The notes: generated from the sequence alone by a model not told the origin. Counted from the first letter of the stretch, positions 31,236 to 43,859 are shown. The stretch: DNA of 64,000 bases from Podarcis raffonei (GCF_027172205.1 NC_070616.1:42195001-42259000); one strand, 5' to 3'. Numbers and translations are program-made.

Positions 31236-32640
31236 TGAGGCCAAAGAGTTTAGAATTCCATGTGCAAGGGACCACTATGGGGAAGGGGACTTTCATGCGC
31301 CCTCACACCATGTATCCTACCTCATTCCATGATGATAGGGACCACCAGGAGGGCCTCATCCACGGACTTTAAAGCTGGAAAACTAGGGAAATGAAGAAGG
31401 GGCTGGAGAAAAGGTATGGCTAACTGGCTGAAGTTTGTACCAGGAGTACATCATGCAGCAATATTGCAAGTTCTACAGTATTTATTGATGTGGATATAAG
31501 AGGGGGGAAATGCGGTCATTTATATTGCTGTCTACCCTGTAGAGCAGGGAGAGGAGGACCTGTGGTGGATTCCAGCTCCCATCAGCCCCAGCCAGCATGG
31601 TCACCATTAAGAGATGATGGGAGTTGTAATCTAACAACAGCTTGGGGATCTTAGGTTCCTCACCCTACTGTAGAGCAGTGATTGTTGGAAACCATGATGG
31701 TATAGGAGACATCTTGCCTGATTCTAGTCAGACTTGATGCAAGGCAGTTTTGAGAGTTTTGTCATGGGAAAAGCTGTTATCAACTTCTGGTCTAAGCTAA
31801 TAGCCACACTGAGCAGGTTATGCTGGCAACCAAGCTAAAGAGTGTTTGTCCCTCGCAGATGGACATATTTCTGTACCTTGTCAGGCTCCAGAGCTGACAA
31901 CTCACTTAGGTTGCACAAACAAAAATCCACTCAGGGAAAATAATTCAGGGGCCCAACAGGAAGAATGAACTTGCTCCAATTTTTTTTTTAATGAAAAGAA
32001 ACCCATCTCACAAATATCAGCATGAGATTCCTGTTAAAAGCAGGGCTGCCCAGTTGTTGACTGTCCTTGTGACTCCTGTGACTTTAGTACAGTTTGTTTT
32101 GTAGAGATTAACAGATCGTATTAGCTACCTCCATGCCAAAAAACACCCTTGCTAGGGTGGCAATGTGTCCTACTTTACAGAGGACAGTCCTCTCTCTGAA
32201 GATGTTCTCTACGTGAAGCACTGCCCAGTCCAAGACTGGTTTAAAGATAAAGAACCCTAAGAAGGGAAGCAGGTGTAACCTTGAAGTTCTTAATAGTGAA
32301 AACCTGCCCAGCGGAGTGGGCCAAGACGCTGCTCAACTGATCACAGTCTTCCCACTAGGATGAGATGTTTTTCTATTTAAACTATAGCAATTATTGCTAA
32401 CTTTAGAATTTCCAGCCCCGTGCCACCCCACAGAATTTGATGGGTTGCACTCTTGGGACAGACCAATACAGCTGCTGCTCTGGAAAGTAAGGGAAAGCAA
32501 TTCCTTCCCAACTTTATGTTTGCTTATTTACTTAACAAGATGTATACACCACTTACTGGAACAAAATTCCTCTAAGTCGGTTTACAAGACACTCTAATAT
32601 ATTAATTTAAAATGCCAATAAAAACAACAAGCCTTAAAAG
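31236..32640. other. intergenic; one foldback repeat
   Basis: A foldback copy lies at 31560-31665 (cagctcccatcagccccagc ... gatgatgggagttgtaatct). The remainder is unique and shows no gene. Confidence 0.45.
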
Positions 32641-32645
32641 AAAGT

Positions 32646-32813
32646 TCATAGAATCATAGTTGGAAGGGACCCCAGGGGTCATCTAGTCCAACCCCCTGCA
32701 ATGCAGGAATCTCAGCTAAAGCATCCCTGACAGGTGGCCACCCAATTTCTGCTTTAAAACCTTCAGTGAAGGAGATGCCACAGCCTCCTGAGGTTTCATT
32801 AAAGAATATAAAT
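32646..32813 (-). mobile_element. CR1 LINE 3' end
   Basis: tcatagaatcatagttggaa, tcatctagtccaaccccctg, and on the - strand a frame ending VASPSLKVLKQKLGGHLSGM, equivalent to the CR1 ORF2 C-terminus. Directly followed by a Tigger-like MITE. Confidence 0.88.
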
Positions 32814-32814
32814 A

Positions 32815-33044
32815 CAGTGGTACCTCAGGATGCGAACAGGATCTGTTCCAAAGCGAACGTAATCCGTGTCCGTGCGTGCGCGGGTTGCAATTCGGCGCTT
32901 CTGTGCATGCGTGTGATGTCATTTTGACAGTCTGCGCATGTGCGCGCAGCAAAACCCGGAAGTAACTTCCATTACTTCCAGGTCGCCGTGGAGCGCAACC
33001 TGAAAATACCTAACCCGAAGTGTATTCATCCCGAGGTATGACTG
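32815..33044. mobile_element. Tigger-like (TcMar) MITE
   Basis: Begins CAGTGGTACCTC and ends GAGGTATGACTG, bounded by TA on both sides (32813-32814 and 33045-33046). The interior is CpG-rich (gcgcgcagcaaaacccgga). Ends resemble those of the element at 52763-53002. It has no transposase, so it is non-autonomous, and sits just at the edge of a CR1 copy. Confidence 0.85.
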
Positions 33045-33214
33045 TACATAAAACAAAAGTAGTAATTTAAAAACACTTACGGTAAACTTGCAAAATCACA
33101 CGCCTGGGCTTGCCAGAGGGAAAAACATTTAAAGCAGGTGCAGAAAACAAAATAATGAAAGAGTCTGCCTAACATCAGTGGCCAGGGAGTTCAAAAGTAT
33201 AGATGCTGCCACAC

Positions 33215-33480
33215 TAAAAAAAAAGAATTGATTTCTTGCAAGTTGGGAATGAATATTCTGTGCTCGTGGCAATTCTTCAAGCAAACTGGTTTCAAGCTGT
33301 TGGAGGCTTTATCCACCACTAGTAACACTTCGAATTTGATCCAACAGATCAGTGGCCAGTGCAGATCCCTGAACATGTTATATGCTGGCAGGTCCTTGAG
33401 GCAGCGGCAGCAGACTATGCATTCCTTGCAGGCCAGATCTGCTGCCCCTGTGGATCCTGCGCCATCTGAGGCAGTCGCCT
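33215..33480 (-). mobile_element. diverged L2-like LINE fragment
   Basis: agtaacacttcgaatttgat and gccagtgcagatccctgaac parallel the segment at 27770-27825 (caccaacacttttaattgtg, gccagtgtagatccttta). Diverged; no reading frame survives. Confidence 0.4.
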
Positions 33481-35090
33481 CATCCTGCCTCATGGGTGGA
33501 CCAGCCTTTTCACTTGCTTGTGGAAGAGGGAAACTGTGGAAGGAACTTTTAATGAGGACCATTTTGGAACTCATTTGGAAGGGCACATCTTAACGGTTTT
33601 ACAGTTTGCATTTCCATGCTTTGCTTTGCTGCATATTTTGTGATTTTAAATCTGTGTTGGGGTTCTCTTACCAAAGAGCGTGTGCCCCAAACTTGGATGT
33701 TGGTATCCAGAAATTCTCTTACTTTTTTCTTTTTTCTCAAAGCAACAGTAACAAGAGCTGTTAAAAGTCGTATTTTCCCCAGAGGCATTATGGGAAAGGG
33801 GCACCCCTCAGTGGGGTGGCTATTTAAATTTCCCATAATGCCCTGGAACTACACTATGGAGTCACTGTGAGATACTGAAATGGCCAGCAGCCACCAGGGT
33901 AGAGGCCTATCTTGGATTTGTGGTGTGTCAGTTAATAAAAAGCAAGGGTTGTATGTCTGCAGCCATGGCTTGGCCCAGAGGAGACAACAGCTCCTTTCCC
34001 TTCTCCAGTGCCCTGAAGGGGGGTATTTTGTTCCCTGAGCTTTAGCCAGATTCTGCCTCTGTTCACACACTCCATTGTGGAGCCTCTGCTTTTATTTGAC
34101 TAGCTAACAGGATTCTTCCCCTCCCTTTTGAATGGCCTTTGGTTGGGTATTGACAAGATGTCAAAACCTTCTTGTCCTTTATTTGTGCCAGTGAAAAGAG
34201 GAATTACCAGGAGTATTTATCTAATAAAATATCTTTCACCAGGGGACCGTTCCATTGTATTTGCAAAGCAGGCCTCAAGGTCCTAATCAGCTTTTACACA
34301 TACCTTGTTGAAAAAGATACATAGAAAAAGGATGTATAACCTTGAGACTTTAACAAAGGAGACTTAAGTTCTGTGAGGGTGCAGCTGTTCAGCCATCAGC
34401 CTGTTGGCAGAAGGACCACTTAGGGCGTTTGGCCTTGTGGCTTAAGAAACAAGATGGCGTCCTCTGGATGTCAGCTTCTTCCACACTGAACAGAAGAAAC
34501 GGAAAATAAGAGTTACCACCCAATTTCTATTTTTTAATGCTTTTATTCAGTTGCGCATTTATAGCAAAAAGCACTACAGTCCACCTCCCGCCACTCACCC
34601 CACTGAGGAAGAACCCATGTATTTTACAAATTAGGTTGCGCTACAGTTGTCCATGTGGAGATGGAGCCTGCTACCTTGATGCATTACGAGGCAGGAAAAT
34701 AATAAAAGGACACCATATTTCCATAAAATTGTTAAGAGTCTTGAGTTTGACTAAAATCAGAGCAGTATTGCCAGGTTGGAATTTACCAGAACTTGATGTG
34801 GCATCATTAGTACAGTGAAGACTGGTGACCCCTGGACCTGGTGGGGTGTCCGAGGGGGCTACTGGAGATGGACCAGTTTGTTCTGGTTCTCTTCCCATCC
34901 TCTTCTCTTGTAACGATACTGAGAACACTAAAGCAGTGCAGTTGTACAGTGTGTTAGTTGTATCTAGCCGAACCCTGAGAGGGGTCCAACACTCCTACCT
35001 CCAGAGACAAGGGTGAAGAGCGGGACCTGTTAGTCATAGCAAACTGCATGATTGACTGTACTGTCCAAAGCTGTGATTAGTCACAGAGGA
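33481..35090. other. intergenic; possible unassigned repeat on the minus strand
   Basis: No gene recognised. On the - strand about 34930-34800 encodes KRMGREPEQTGPSPVAPS, similar to a + strand translation at 38400-38470 (RRMGRKPEQLGPDPMASL), so both belong to some dispersed family. A minus-strand AATAAA lies at about 34542-34547. Confidence 0.35.
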
Positions 35091-35221
35091 AATGGACAGA
35101 AAAGACTCCAGAGAGTCTCTGAAGGATAGGAAATTTAATAACATGACCATGGGGAACACAGAAGTACTGGGATGCAGCGCTGGCTTTTGGAGGTACAGAA
35201 AAAATACTGGCAGGGCTCTGT

Positions 35222-35490
35222 CACATCAGGTGTCTTCTAAAATTCAGATAGTTGTTTATTTCCTTGACATCTGGTGGGAGGAAGTTCCACAGGGAGGGCG
35301 CCACTACCGAGAAGGCCCTTTGCCTGATTCCCTTTAACCTCACTTCTTGCAGGGAGGGAACCGCCAGAAGGCCCTCAGAGCTGGACCTCAGTGTCTGGGC
35401 TGAGTGATGAGGGTGGAGACACTCCATTTAGGGCTTTAAAGGTCAACACCAACACTTTGAACTGGGAGCTTTCCCTGGTGAGGTAATTTT
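35222..35490 (-). mobile_element. L2-like LINE ORF2 C-terminus
   Basis: The - strand frame encodes LRSSSEGLLAVPSLQEVRLK then RAFSVVAPSLWNFLPPDVKE, the conserved end of CR1/L2-group ORF2 (AFSVVAPRLWN). The 5' and 3' ends are missing. Confidence 0.8.
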
Positions 35491-36639
35491 AGATTCTGGA
35501 CTTAATGGTCTTACATAGCTCCCTCTTTGGATGCTAAGGTCTATTACTTCCCTTTCCTCAAAATGTGGGAAGCCAGTCCAGCTGCTTTGGGGAGCCTCCT
35601 GCTCATTCTGGGGTGTTCCAAGGGCCAGACAGAGAGGCCAGGGACTGCCTTTGGCCTCTGTGCCTGCTGTAAGCCCCTCTGCCACCACAGGCCATCCCTG
35701 CTCACAGGGTTTCTGAATTTACCCTGAAAGGAGAACTGGGCAGGGTGGTGGTGGGGAAGTCATGGTTCAACCATATGAAAGAAAGTATCAGAAGGCCTGA
35801 CCTGATCCTGGGCCTTTAACTCAGGGTGGTCAGACCCTGCTTCCTTTACCACAGGACCTGCTTTCATTCTTCTTCTTCTTTCATTAATAAATTGCTTCTT
35901 ATGAAGCATCATGATTTCATAATACAATAAAAACATACATAAAACAACTGAACATGTAAAAGCAGTTAAAGACTGTTTTAAAACAATTACTTTTATAAAA
36001 TGTTTCATATCCAGTACAGAGATCAAATGGGATAAAATTCCCTGCTTAGAATGCTTTTCTTGAAAGAGGAAAGTCTTCAACAGACACTGGAAATACAACA
36101 GAGATGCCGCCTGTCTGATATGTAGCAAGAGCAGGGATGGAAAAAAATCTGTCAATTTCAATTCTCTCATTTTCCCAATCTTAAATTCAGGTTTCCGCAT
36201 TTTTTAATTCTCGTGAAAAATCATCAGCATTTTTGTGCTGGTGGGTAGTAAAATGAACACATTTTCTTATGCAGTTTTGAGTAATGTACACATTTTTGCA
36301 AGCAGCTTCTCCTAAAATAATGCATTTCTGCATGCAATTTTCATGAATATATTCATAACATATGCAATTTTGTAAACATTGGTTGAAGCACTGCATCACA
36401 AAATTTGAAGAACGCGAATTTCAAAGAATGGCTGTCTCTTGGTTCACATATTGTTTATATTGCATAGATATATTGTGTAGATAGGTCACTTGTGTCACAT
36501 GTGAATTTGTTCATAAATCAATTCCATCATTTTTCTGCATTAATTCTTCTTACTTGTTTTTAACTTGCCTCTCTTGAAGGAGGCCAGGGCAGCAAATCTG
36601 CAGAAGTAAATCAGGGAAATTGCAGAAAAATGTGTATAT

Positions 36640-36775
36640 CATAGAATTATAAAATTGTCGAGTTTGAAGGCACCCCTGAGGGCCACCTAGTCCAAGGCCT
36701 GCAATGCAGAAACCTTTCCTGCAGCCATCCCAGGGTGGGCTCAAATCCCCAGCCTTCTGGCGAGACATGCTGATT
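36640..36775 (-). mobile_element. CR1 LINE 3' end fragment
   Basis: tcatagaattataaaattgt, ggccacctagtccaaggcct and gcaatgcagaaacctttcct: reverse complement of a diverged CR1 terminus, just upstream of a BovB insertion. Confidence 0.7.
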
Positions 36776-36809
36776 CATTGTTCCACATTTAGCACAAACT
36801 ATTTAAATA

Positions 36810-37190
36810 CTGATCGCCAAAGAATTGATGCTTTTGAATTCTGGTGCTGGAGGAGACTCTTGAGAGTCCCATGGACTGCAAGAAGATCAAACGCATCCTT
36901 TCTTAAGGAAATTAGCCCTGAGTGCTCACTGGAAGGACAGATCGTGAAGCTGAGGCTCCAAGACTTTGGCCACCTCATGAGAAGAGAAGACTCCCTGGAA
37001 AAGACCCTGATGTTGGGAAAGATGGAGGGCACAAGGAGAAGGGGACAACAGAGGACGAGATGGTTGGACAGTGTTCTCGAAGCGACCAACATGAGTTTGA
37101 CCAAACTGCGGGAGGCAGTGGAAGACAGGAGTGCGTGGCGTGCTCTGGTCCATGGAGTCACGAAGAGTTGGACACAACTAAACAACAAAA
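36810..37190 (+). mobile_element. BovB (RTE) LINE, 5' truncated, with target duplication
   Basis: One open frame encodes DRQRIDAFEFWCWRRLLRVP, SNASFLKEISPECSLEGQIV, FGHLMRREDSLEKTLMLGKM and ends HGVTKSWTQLNN, nearly identical to the copy at 26845-27327 on the other strand. The 3' tail is aactaaacaacaaaa. A 9-bp direct repeat ATTTAAATA flanks it (36801-36809, 37191-37199). No stop interrupts the C-terminal frame, suggesting a young copy. Confidence 0.95.
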
Positions 37191-37199
37191 ATTTAAATA

Positions 37200-39610
37200 T
37201 TTATTGTACCTCAAAGTATAATATGAAAATGAGTGCTAAATTTGTGCAATGTTCCACTATAGTTCTGGAAGTGGGTTTTTATTTGTGTGAAAGCTCAAGT
37301 ATAATGTGGGAATTATCAGTTAGGAAATGTCATGAAAATGCAATAAACCGTTGTGTGAATACAGCCCAGGACAGTTCCGATCAGGATCCACAGAAATTGT
37401 ATTTCTCAAGCATGCCTATATCAGACACACAGGAATAAGTGCAAAATAGCTGATAAGAATAAAGCCATTGTCTTTGTTTTCACACAGTAGAGCAAAATCT
37501 GGTTTACGTACAGTGCCTTTGTCCAGATTGCCCCACTAGTTTCCCATTTTCTTCCTAGCAGAAATCTGAACGGACTTTGTGGACAAATAAAGATATTGTC
37601 ATTCTTTTCCTTTTTCATTTGCAGAACAAAGCCACAGGTGTGGCTAAAAAAAAAGCTCCCCTATACTTTATGCAGTATCTTGTCATCCAAAGTAAACAGG
37701 GACTTTAATGACATTGTCAGGGAAGAGAGGTGAGATATTTGCCTCTGAAGCAGCAATAATATTTGATTGAGAAGCAAAGCATCAAGTAAACGAGATAATA
37801 ATCGCATGCGGTGAACAAATACTGCCCAGATCCTGGATTAAAGGACGTGACAAAAGTCGTCCAATTCCAACTGATAGAACTTTGGCAGCCAGAGCTGGAC
37901 ACAAAATTGGAGGAAGGTGGGGGACTTTTCGGAAACCAGTACAGCATGTAGTTATTTGATCTGTCATGAGATGGTGACAGGCATTTTGCACAACAATCCA
38001 GAGGATAATTCTCTTGCACAAATCTCATTTCAATTCAAAGCAAACCACAAATCAGATTATTCTTCATTCTCTTGCACAGATCCCCACCATTCATTCATTG
38101 AACAACATCCATGCAAGAAAATGGTGACAATCTAGTTTCTGTTTTGCTCCGGATTTGAACCTAATACTGGAGTTTAGGTGCTAAGTAGTTGTAAATCTGC
38201 AATGCTTAAGTGTCTGCAGTATCTTTCCAAACAGGCGCACCACCTTGACCCCGCGACACTGGGTGCCCAGGGCATGCTGACGTCACCACAGCATGCGCAT
38301 GTGATGTTGGCACACCCTGCAGCGTGTGCATGCCATGGCTTAGGACTTGAACATGTGTGGGTTCCCACAGCCCCGCGTAGATGGTGCCTATGTTTCCAAG
38401 GGAGAAGGATGGGAAGAAAACCAGAACAACTTGGCCCTGACCCCATGGCTTCATTGGCCATGCCTCTGGGACCTCCTAGCAGCCCCACAAGGTCCATTGG
38501 GCACCAGCCAACACTGGGTTGAACCAAAACTACGCTGGCTATTTTAGCCTCCAAAATGCACTGCAGGGGAGAAATGGGCAGGACCACCAAGGTAAGCTTC
38601 CCCCGCAGGGCTCTCCTGAATCCTGGGAAGGTCCAACATTGCAGGAGGGGTGACTCACTTTACCAAGGCCTCTCAGTACCAAAGCTTGTTCTCTTGATAG
38701 ATGACATGGATTCTCACATAGCATATTAAGGCTGGATCTACACTGATCTGTAAAAATGCTTTAAAAAGTAATATAGCTCTCAATGCAATTTTCTATTGAC
38801 TGCTGTACAGCGCCCTCTGGTGTCACATCTTTATAACACATTTTTAATGTTTTATCTGAGCAGTGTAGATTAGTCCTAAATGACTTTCATTTAACAGTCA
38901 GCTGATCCAGGGTTAAGGAAAACCCCTTTAAAAATCTCGGCAGACGAGAAACAAGCTACTTGCTCCTGCTCCTTTAGCTACACTAGGCTATTCCCGAAGA
39001 ATTCCTTAGTGCAGCCAATCTCAGCTAATTGTCAGGTTTTTGGCTCCATGGTGCTCTCTCCAATCACCAACAATCTGCTGAAAGTGGGGGCTGTGCCTGC
39101 AACCCCCCTTTTGACCCAGTCTTGACTTTGCCTGTCCCACACATGGGCTTGGCCAAAATAGCCTGGTGAGCCAAATGGGGAAGCCTGGAGGGGCTAATTA
39201 GGCATGTGGGCTGTGGGTTGTGGGTCCCCACCCCTGATTTAACCCAGTCTTCCCCAGCCTCATGCCCTATGGATATTCCCCAGCCCACATGGCCAATGCT
39301 AATGGGACACCAGCTTGGGAAAGGTGAATTTAATAGTTTAGCAAACAAATGATGGATTCCAGGGTGTGTTAAAAGAACTGGTGCTCACATAACAGGTAAA
39401 CTTTGTGGCGTATTCATCCAGAAAAAAATATATCCCCAAGGATATTAAAGCAGCCCTTTTTCAGGAACATTGAATACATTATTTTAAAAACTAAGCTCTT
39501 CTATTGTGTGTGCTCTTCAGAATCCCTTTGGCACATCCTCTCCTTTGTTAGACCAAGAGGTTATATTGTAAGCTGTGTCACCTTTATGGGGCAGGGAAGC
39601 TACAGGTGAT
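37200..39610. other. intergenic, mostly unique
   Basis: No gene seen. 38230-38520 is GC-rich and has the RRMGRKPEQ-like translation shared with 34800-34930. Near 39070-39235 a phrase ending gtgggtccccacccctgatt resembles a hAT-type terminus. 37620-38160 is AT-rich, non-repetitive and could be regulatory sequence, which cannot be judged without comparison. Confidence 0.35.
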
Positions 39611-41629
39611 TCAATATTGTTACAAACCACCCCAATCTACGCCTTGGGGTAGCAAGAGATCCCAGGGTTCTAGGCACGTAACCAGGGTTGTGTTTCTGTT
39701 GGAAAATGAAAACACAGTGGAGACAAGTGTGTGTGTGTGTGTTGTTGTTGTTTTTAAAAAAGGTTTATTGTACATGTATTTTCAACCTGGGTTTTGATGC
39801 AGAGAGTTCACAGCATTAAAGGTGTCTCTCCATTTACACGTGACCTTGTAAATAATTTAATACTTCAATTCAAACCCAGAAATGGCAGGAAAGAGCTGGG
39901 GAGTCCCTGTGGTTCATGAGGAAGAAGAGAAGAAGAGTTTGGATTTGATATCCGCTTTATCACTACCCTAAGGAGTCCCTGAGCCTGAAGAGGATGTCGC
40001 TGAGGGTGGTGGAAGCCCCAAAGAGACCAGTGGGGCAGTGGGGCTTTGGTTACGCTGCTCAGTCTCCCCGCCTAACAGCTGATGTGTGGGGTCGTGCAGC
40101 AGCAGCAGCAGCAGCAGATGCTTTACCACACATCCTCCAGCCTCCTGCCAGTGCCAGAGCTTCAATTCTAGTTGTGGATATTTTTGGATACAGTAATTTT
40201 TGTATGGATTGAAGAGATCGTGGCAGAAAGGGCATTTAAAGGGTGCTTAGAGGGGGCTCCCCATTTTATGCAATTTCACTTGTGTGCAGGGTCCCAGAAC
40301 GTAACCCTTGCGTATGGGGGGGTGCCTATATGTAAAACTTGAAATTTAGTCATTTTCTTGTATTTAGAAGCCCCATTTAGAAGCCCCAAACTGTAGCTTG
40401 CTTAATTTGTGCATAAATTTGGGGCTGCAGCTTGGATCCTGTATTAAATGCACAAACACTTTCCTGTATATGTGCAGTGCTCCAGCTTCATGGAGATGCA
40501 TTTCTGAGCAGGTGGTGGGCAGAACATGCTCAGAGGTCACCTTTAAGGACAGGGAACTGAATTATTTGAGGACAGGGGACAGGCATTCCTTCTCTCTGAT
40601 AGCTGACGTGGACTGCCAGCACCCATAGTATCAGTCATCGTTTTCACATGGAATATTCTCATAAGCAAGGGAACAAAACAAATGAAGTCAATGTGTTGCC
40701 CTCCAGATGGATTGGACTACACTTCCCCTGACCATTAGTCATGCTGGCTGGGGCTGATGGGAGTTGTAGGGCCCCATCTTGGTTTTCGCTAAAATGGAGC
40801 TTGAATAGGGATTGGGCCAGAGATTGCTTCTCACTCTGCCAGTTCCAGACTTTGGGAAGCATTTTATAAGTGGACTTCTTTGCTGGCCCTCTAACATACA
40901 CACATGCATGCCAGCTAAAAAGGTGCCCTGGGATTGTGATGTCCCGCAATCTGGATTAGCCTGGTTTGCTTGACTGATGTGTTTACCTACAGGAGATGGA
41001 GCAATAACGTGTTTCTTATGCTTGATAAAATGTCCTGAATAAGTTTATATTTTGGATTTCATCATCGAATAAATATTTAAACACCCCCTTCCCTCTTGGT
41101 CATAAATGTGTGTGCTTTTCTGAAAGGTGAGAGATGTATGAGAACGCAGTAAGAGCTACTGATCTGAAAATCTTAGGGGCGAGTAGTTGTGTGTGTCTTT
41201 TTTATCTGAATGTGTAATCTTCATTATGCGTAGATGTATTGTAAATCTGTTCTGGCACAGCACTTAGAAGGTTAGTCTACTGTTTACCAACTCAGGGACA
41301 AACTAGGCACGGTTTGAGGTGGCCCAACCCGGGGAAGCTGCTAAATCTGCAGCACCCATGGCATATTGGGGGGAGTACATTTTCAGTCCAAAGGCCACAT
41401 TCCCTTCTGGCAGCCTTCAAAGGGCCACATGCCAGCAGGGGGCGGGGCAAGAGGCAAAACTGGGCAGAAAAGGGAATGCAAGCCAGATGGTCAGCAGCCC
41501 CAGACCTCTCCCTCGTGACCTGCACAGGTAAGAGCTCCACCATATTGTGCAAGTAGCTGGCACTGCCATGCGCTATTCACTCTGCCCCTGCAACCCAACT
41601 CAAGAGCGCCATGGGGTGATAAAAAAAAG
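39611..41629. other. intergenic with small repeats
   Basis: Contains a retroposon tail-like phrase near 39930-39975 (ggatttgatatccgctttat), a CAG run at 40098-40116, a possible MITE end at 40265-40325, and a foldback copy at 40695-40775. No gene recognised. Confidence 0.4.
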
Positions 41630-41935
41630 TAATGGACCCCTGAAAGTTAAGTCCAGTCGCGGACGACTCTGGGGTTACAGCGCTCATCTCGCTTTACTGG
41701 CTGAGGGAGCCGATGTTTGTCCGCAGACAGTTTTTCCAGGTCATGACTAAGCCGCTTCTGGCAAAACCAGAGCAGTGCATGGAAACGCAGTTTACCATCC
41801 TGCCAGAGTGTTACCTATTTATCTACTTGCACTTTGACATGCTTTCGAACTGCTAGGTTGGCAGGAGGAGGGACTGAGCAACGGGAGCTCACCACGTCAT
41901 GGGCAATCGAACTGCTGACCTTCTGATCATGACAG
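41630..41935 (-). mobile_element. Sauria-type SINE, diverged
   Basis: Reverse orientation copy of the element at 55740-56098: shared gcgctcatctcgctttactg, ggctgagggagccgatgt, gccgcttctggcaaaaccag, tttatctacttgcactttga and gaactgctaggttggcagga. The tRNA-derived head is mostly lost. Confidence 0.85.
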
Positions 41936-42599
41936 GCATATTGAAAGAGTACGTGTCAAAGCCAAACCATATGAATCACAGTTCCAGCAAGTGTAAGAAA
42001 TGGTACTTTCCCTGCAATGGCATGTCCAAAGATATCAAGGCGTTTCTTGGCTCTGGACAAGGCAGCCCCAAAGCAGCTTTCACCAGCTTGGTGCCCACCA
42101 GCCATTTTGGACTCTTGCTGCCATTAGCACAAGGCAGCCTGCTTTGGGGGAAGCAGGGGAGGCTGGTCCATTCGGGCAAATGAGACACGTCTGCGGCCGC
42201 CCCCTGCAGACTTTCTTACCTATAAGCAGCACAGTGAGTGGCCCTGCCTATCGGCTTCCTTCTCCTCAGTCTGAGTTTTGTGCTTATAGATCCTTGTCCG
42301 CTGGAGGATGGAGTATACAAATTTAATACATAATAATAAAATAAATAAATAAGGCCAGTGCTTCCATGAGAGAAGATGAAGCAATGTGCTTCAGGTGACG
42401 GATTCAACCCCCATCCCTGCCTTACACCACTGCCAGCCTCGCCATGGGTGCAGCTGCGGTGGCAAGGTTGGTGGCAATGCAGGCATGACAGCAAAGACAG
42501 GGAGGGGCCCCAGATCGGCGGGTGGGGTGGGGGGTGTTGCTTTGCCTACCGCAGCAAAACATCCTGGGCTGCCCCAGGGATAAACCTATGATTAAGAGT

Positions 42600-42770
42600 C
42601 AATCCATACCACACATTGAAAGCACATTCAATGTACACGACTCCCCACAAAGAATCCCGAGAACTGCAATTTCCCCCTCACAGAGCTACAGTTTCCAGAA
42701 TTGTTGTGGGAGGGAGTCATGTGTTTTAAATATGTATCAAATGTGCTTTCAATGTAGGGTGTGGATCTGC
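42600..42770. repeat. palindromic MITE-like repeat
   Basis: cattgaaagcacattcaatg and agaatcccgagaactgcaat on the left, mirrored by ctacagtttccagaattgtt and atgtgctttcaatgtagggt on the right. A compact copy of the family seen at 55330-55610. Confidence 0.75.
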
Positions 42771-42989
42771 CCCACGTTGTCTCGGCCTGCTGCCCTATTG
42801 GGCACCAATCACCAACTCTGGGGATAGTAAATATCAAAATGTTCTTCCCCTGGAACACACTGGGGGGGGGGTCCCCAACCCAGCTGCTGGTCCATCTCTG
42901 TGCCTCTTCACCAAGAGAAGCAACTCTGACATCAAAATATTCACATAGGTAAAGCAAGAGCCCCTGGAACTTGGACTCGTTAGTGATGC

Positions 42990-43830
42990 CCAGCTAGCAT
43001 GTCTCTATGGTTTGGTCACAAACCACAAAGACAACCGTTTATTGTTGACTTAGTGCTGCTCATGCAGGCAATCTTTGCACAGCATCTACAACCCTTCCTC
43101 ATGAAAAAGCCATCTCAACCCAAACTGAAATCAATGGAAAATGTAAGGAGCCATGTTATAGATTGGTTACAATGCCATCAGTTACATGAAATGTTTAAAT
43201 TAGATAGAATGGTTTTTTTGAACCAAAGCTCACAATTCGAAAAAGAACTTCTACAAAACAAAGAGAAACTTTTGTCTAAAATGTATAATCAGTTATTAGA
43301 ATGGGAAACGAAAGACAAGCTTGTTAAAGCCTCAATGACACACTGGACAATAGATAGAGGACACAATATAGATTTTGGGGAAAACTCTGGAAAACTGACT
43401 TGAATTTTACAGCATGTTATTCTTTGAAGGAGAACTATCTGAAAATGATTCACAGATGGTATTTAACTCTGAGCAGGCTTGCTAAGATCTACAAGACAGA
43501 ATCAGATAAGTTGACAGAATATGCACAACTTGCAGACTTAACATATAGAATAAGAAAACAAGAACATCATATGTTTATAGAAGATTGGAAAACATTTATT
43601 GAATATATGAAAAATAATTGTGTAGAGCTGAAAACACTGGCAACATTAAGATAAATTCAACAGTGTAAATAAGTTTTGATGGATGCAATAATGGAATACT
43701 GATTGGTATAGTTTTTGCAGGGATTTAGGATATGTAAAATGAACCATGGAAAGAAAAGAAGGGAAGTCATTGAAATATTAAGGATGTAAAATGAGTATTT
43801 AAAATTGTAAAACAGAAAATTTAATTTATA
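42990..43830 (+). mobile_element. L1 LINE, 5' truncated and internally deleted
   Basis: The + strand encodes ORF2 C-terminal pieces (VIDWLQCHQLHEMFKLDRM, then WETKDKLVKASMTHW, then after a frame change NFTACYSLKENYLKMIHRWY). It then jumps to LADLTYRIRKQEHHMFIEDW at the very end of ORF2, so the CCHC segment between them is deleted. A diverged 3' UTR and a TG microsatellite (43838-43859) follow. Confidence 0.85.
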
Positions 43831-43837
43831 AATTTTG

Positions 43838-43859
43838 TGTGTGTGTGTGTGTGTGTGTG
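43838..43859. repeat. (TG)n microsatellite
   Basis: Eleven TG units at the end of the L1 fragment. Confidence 0.9.

Noticed and set aside
28488-39725. A pair of related segments at 28488-28600 and 39613-39725 as one named repeat family
   Set aside because: Similarity is real but short and diverged; ends and class could not be set, so it is only noted in the region entries.
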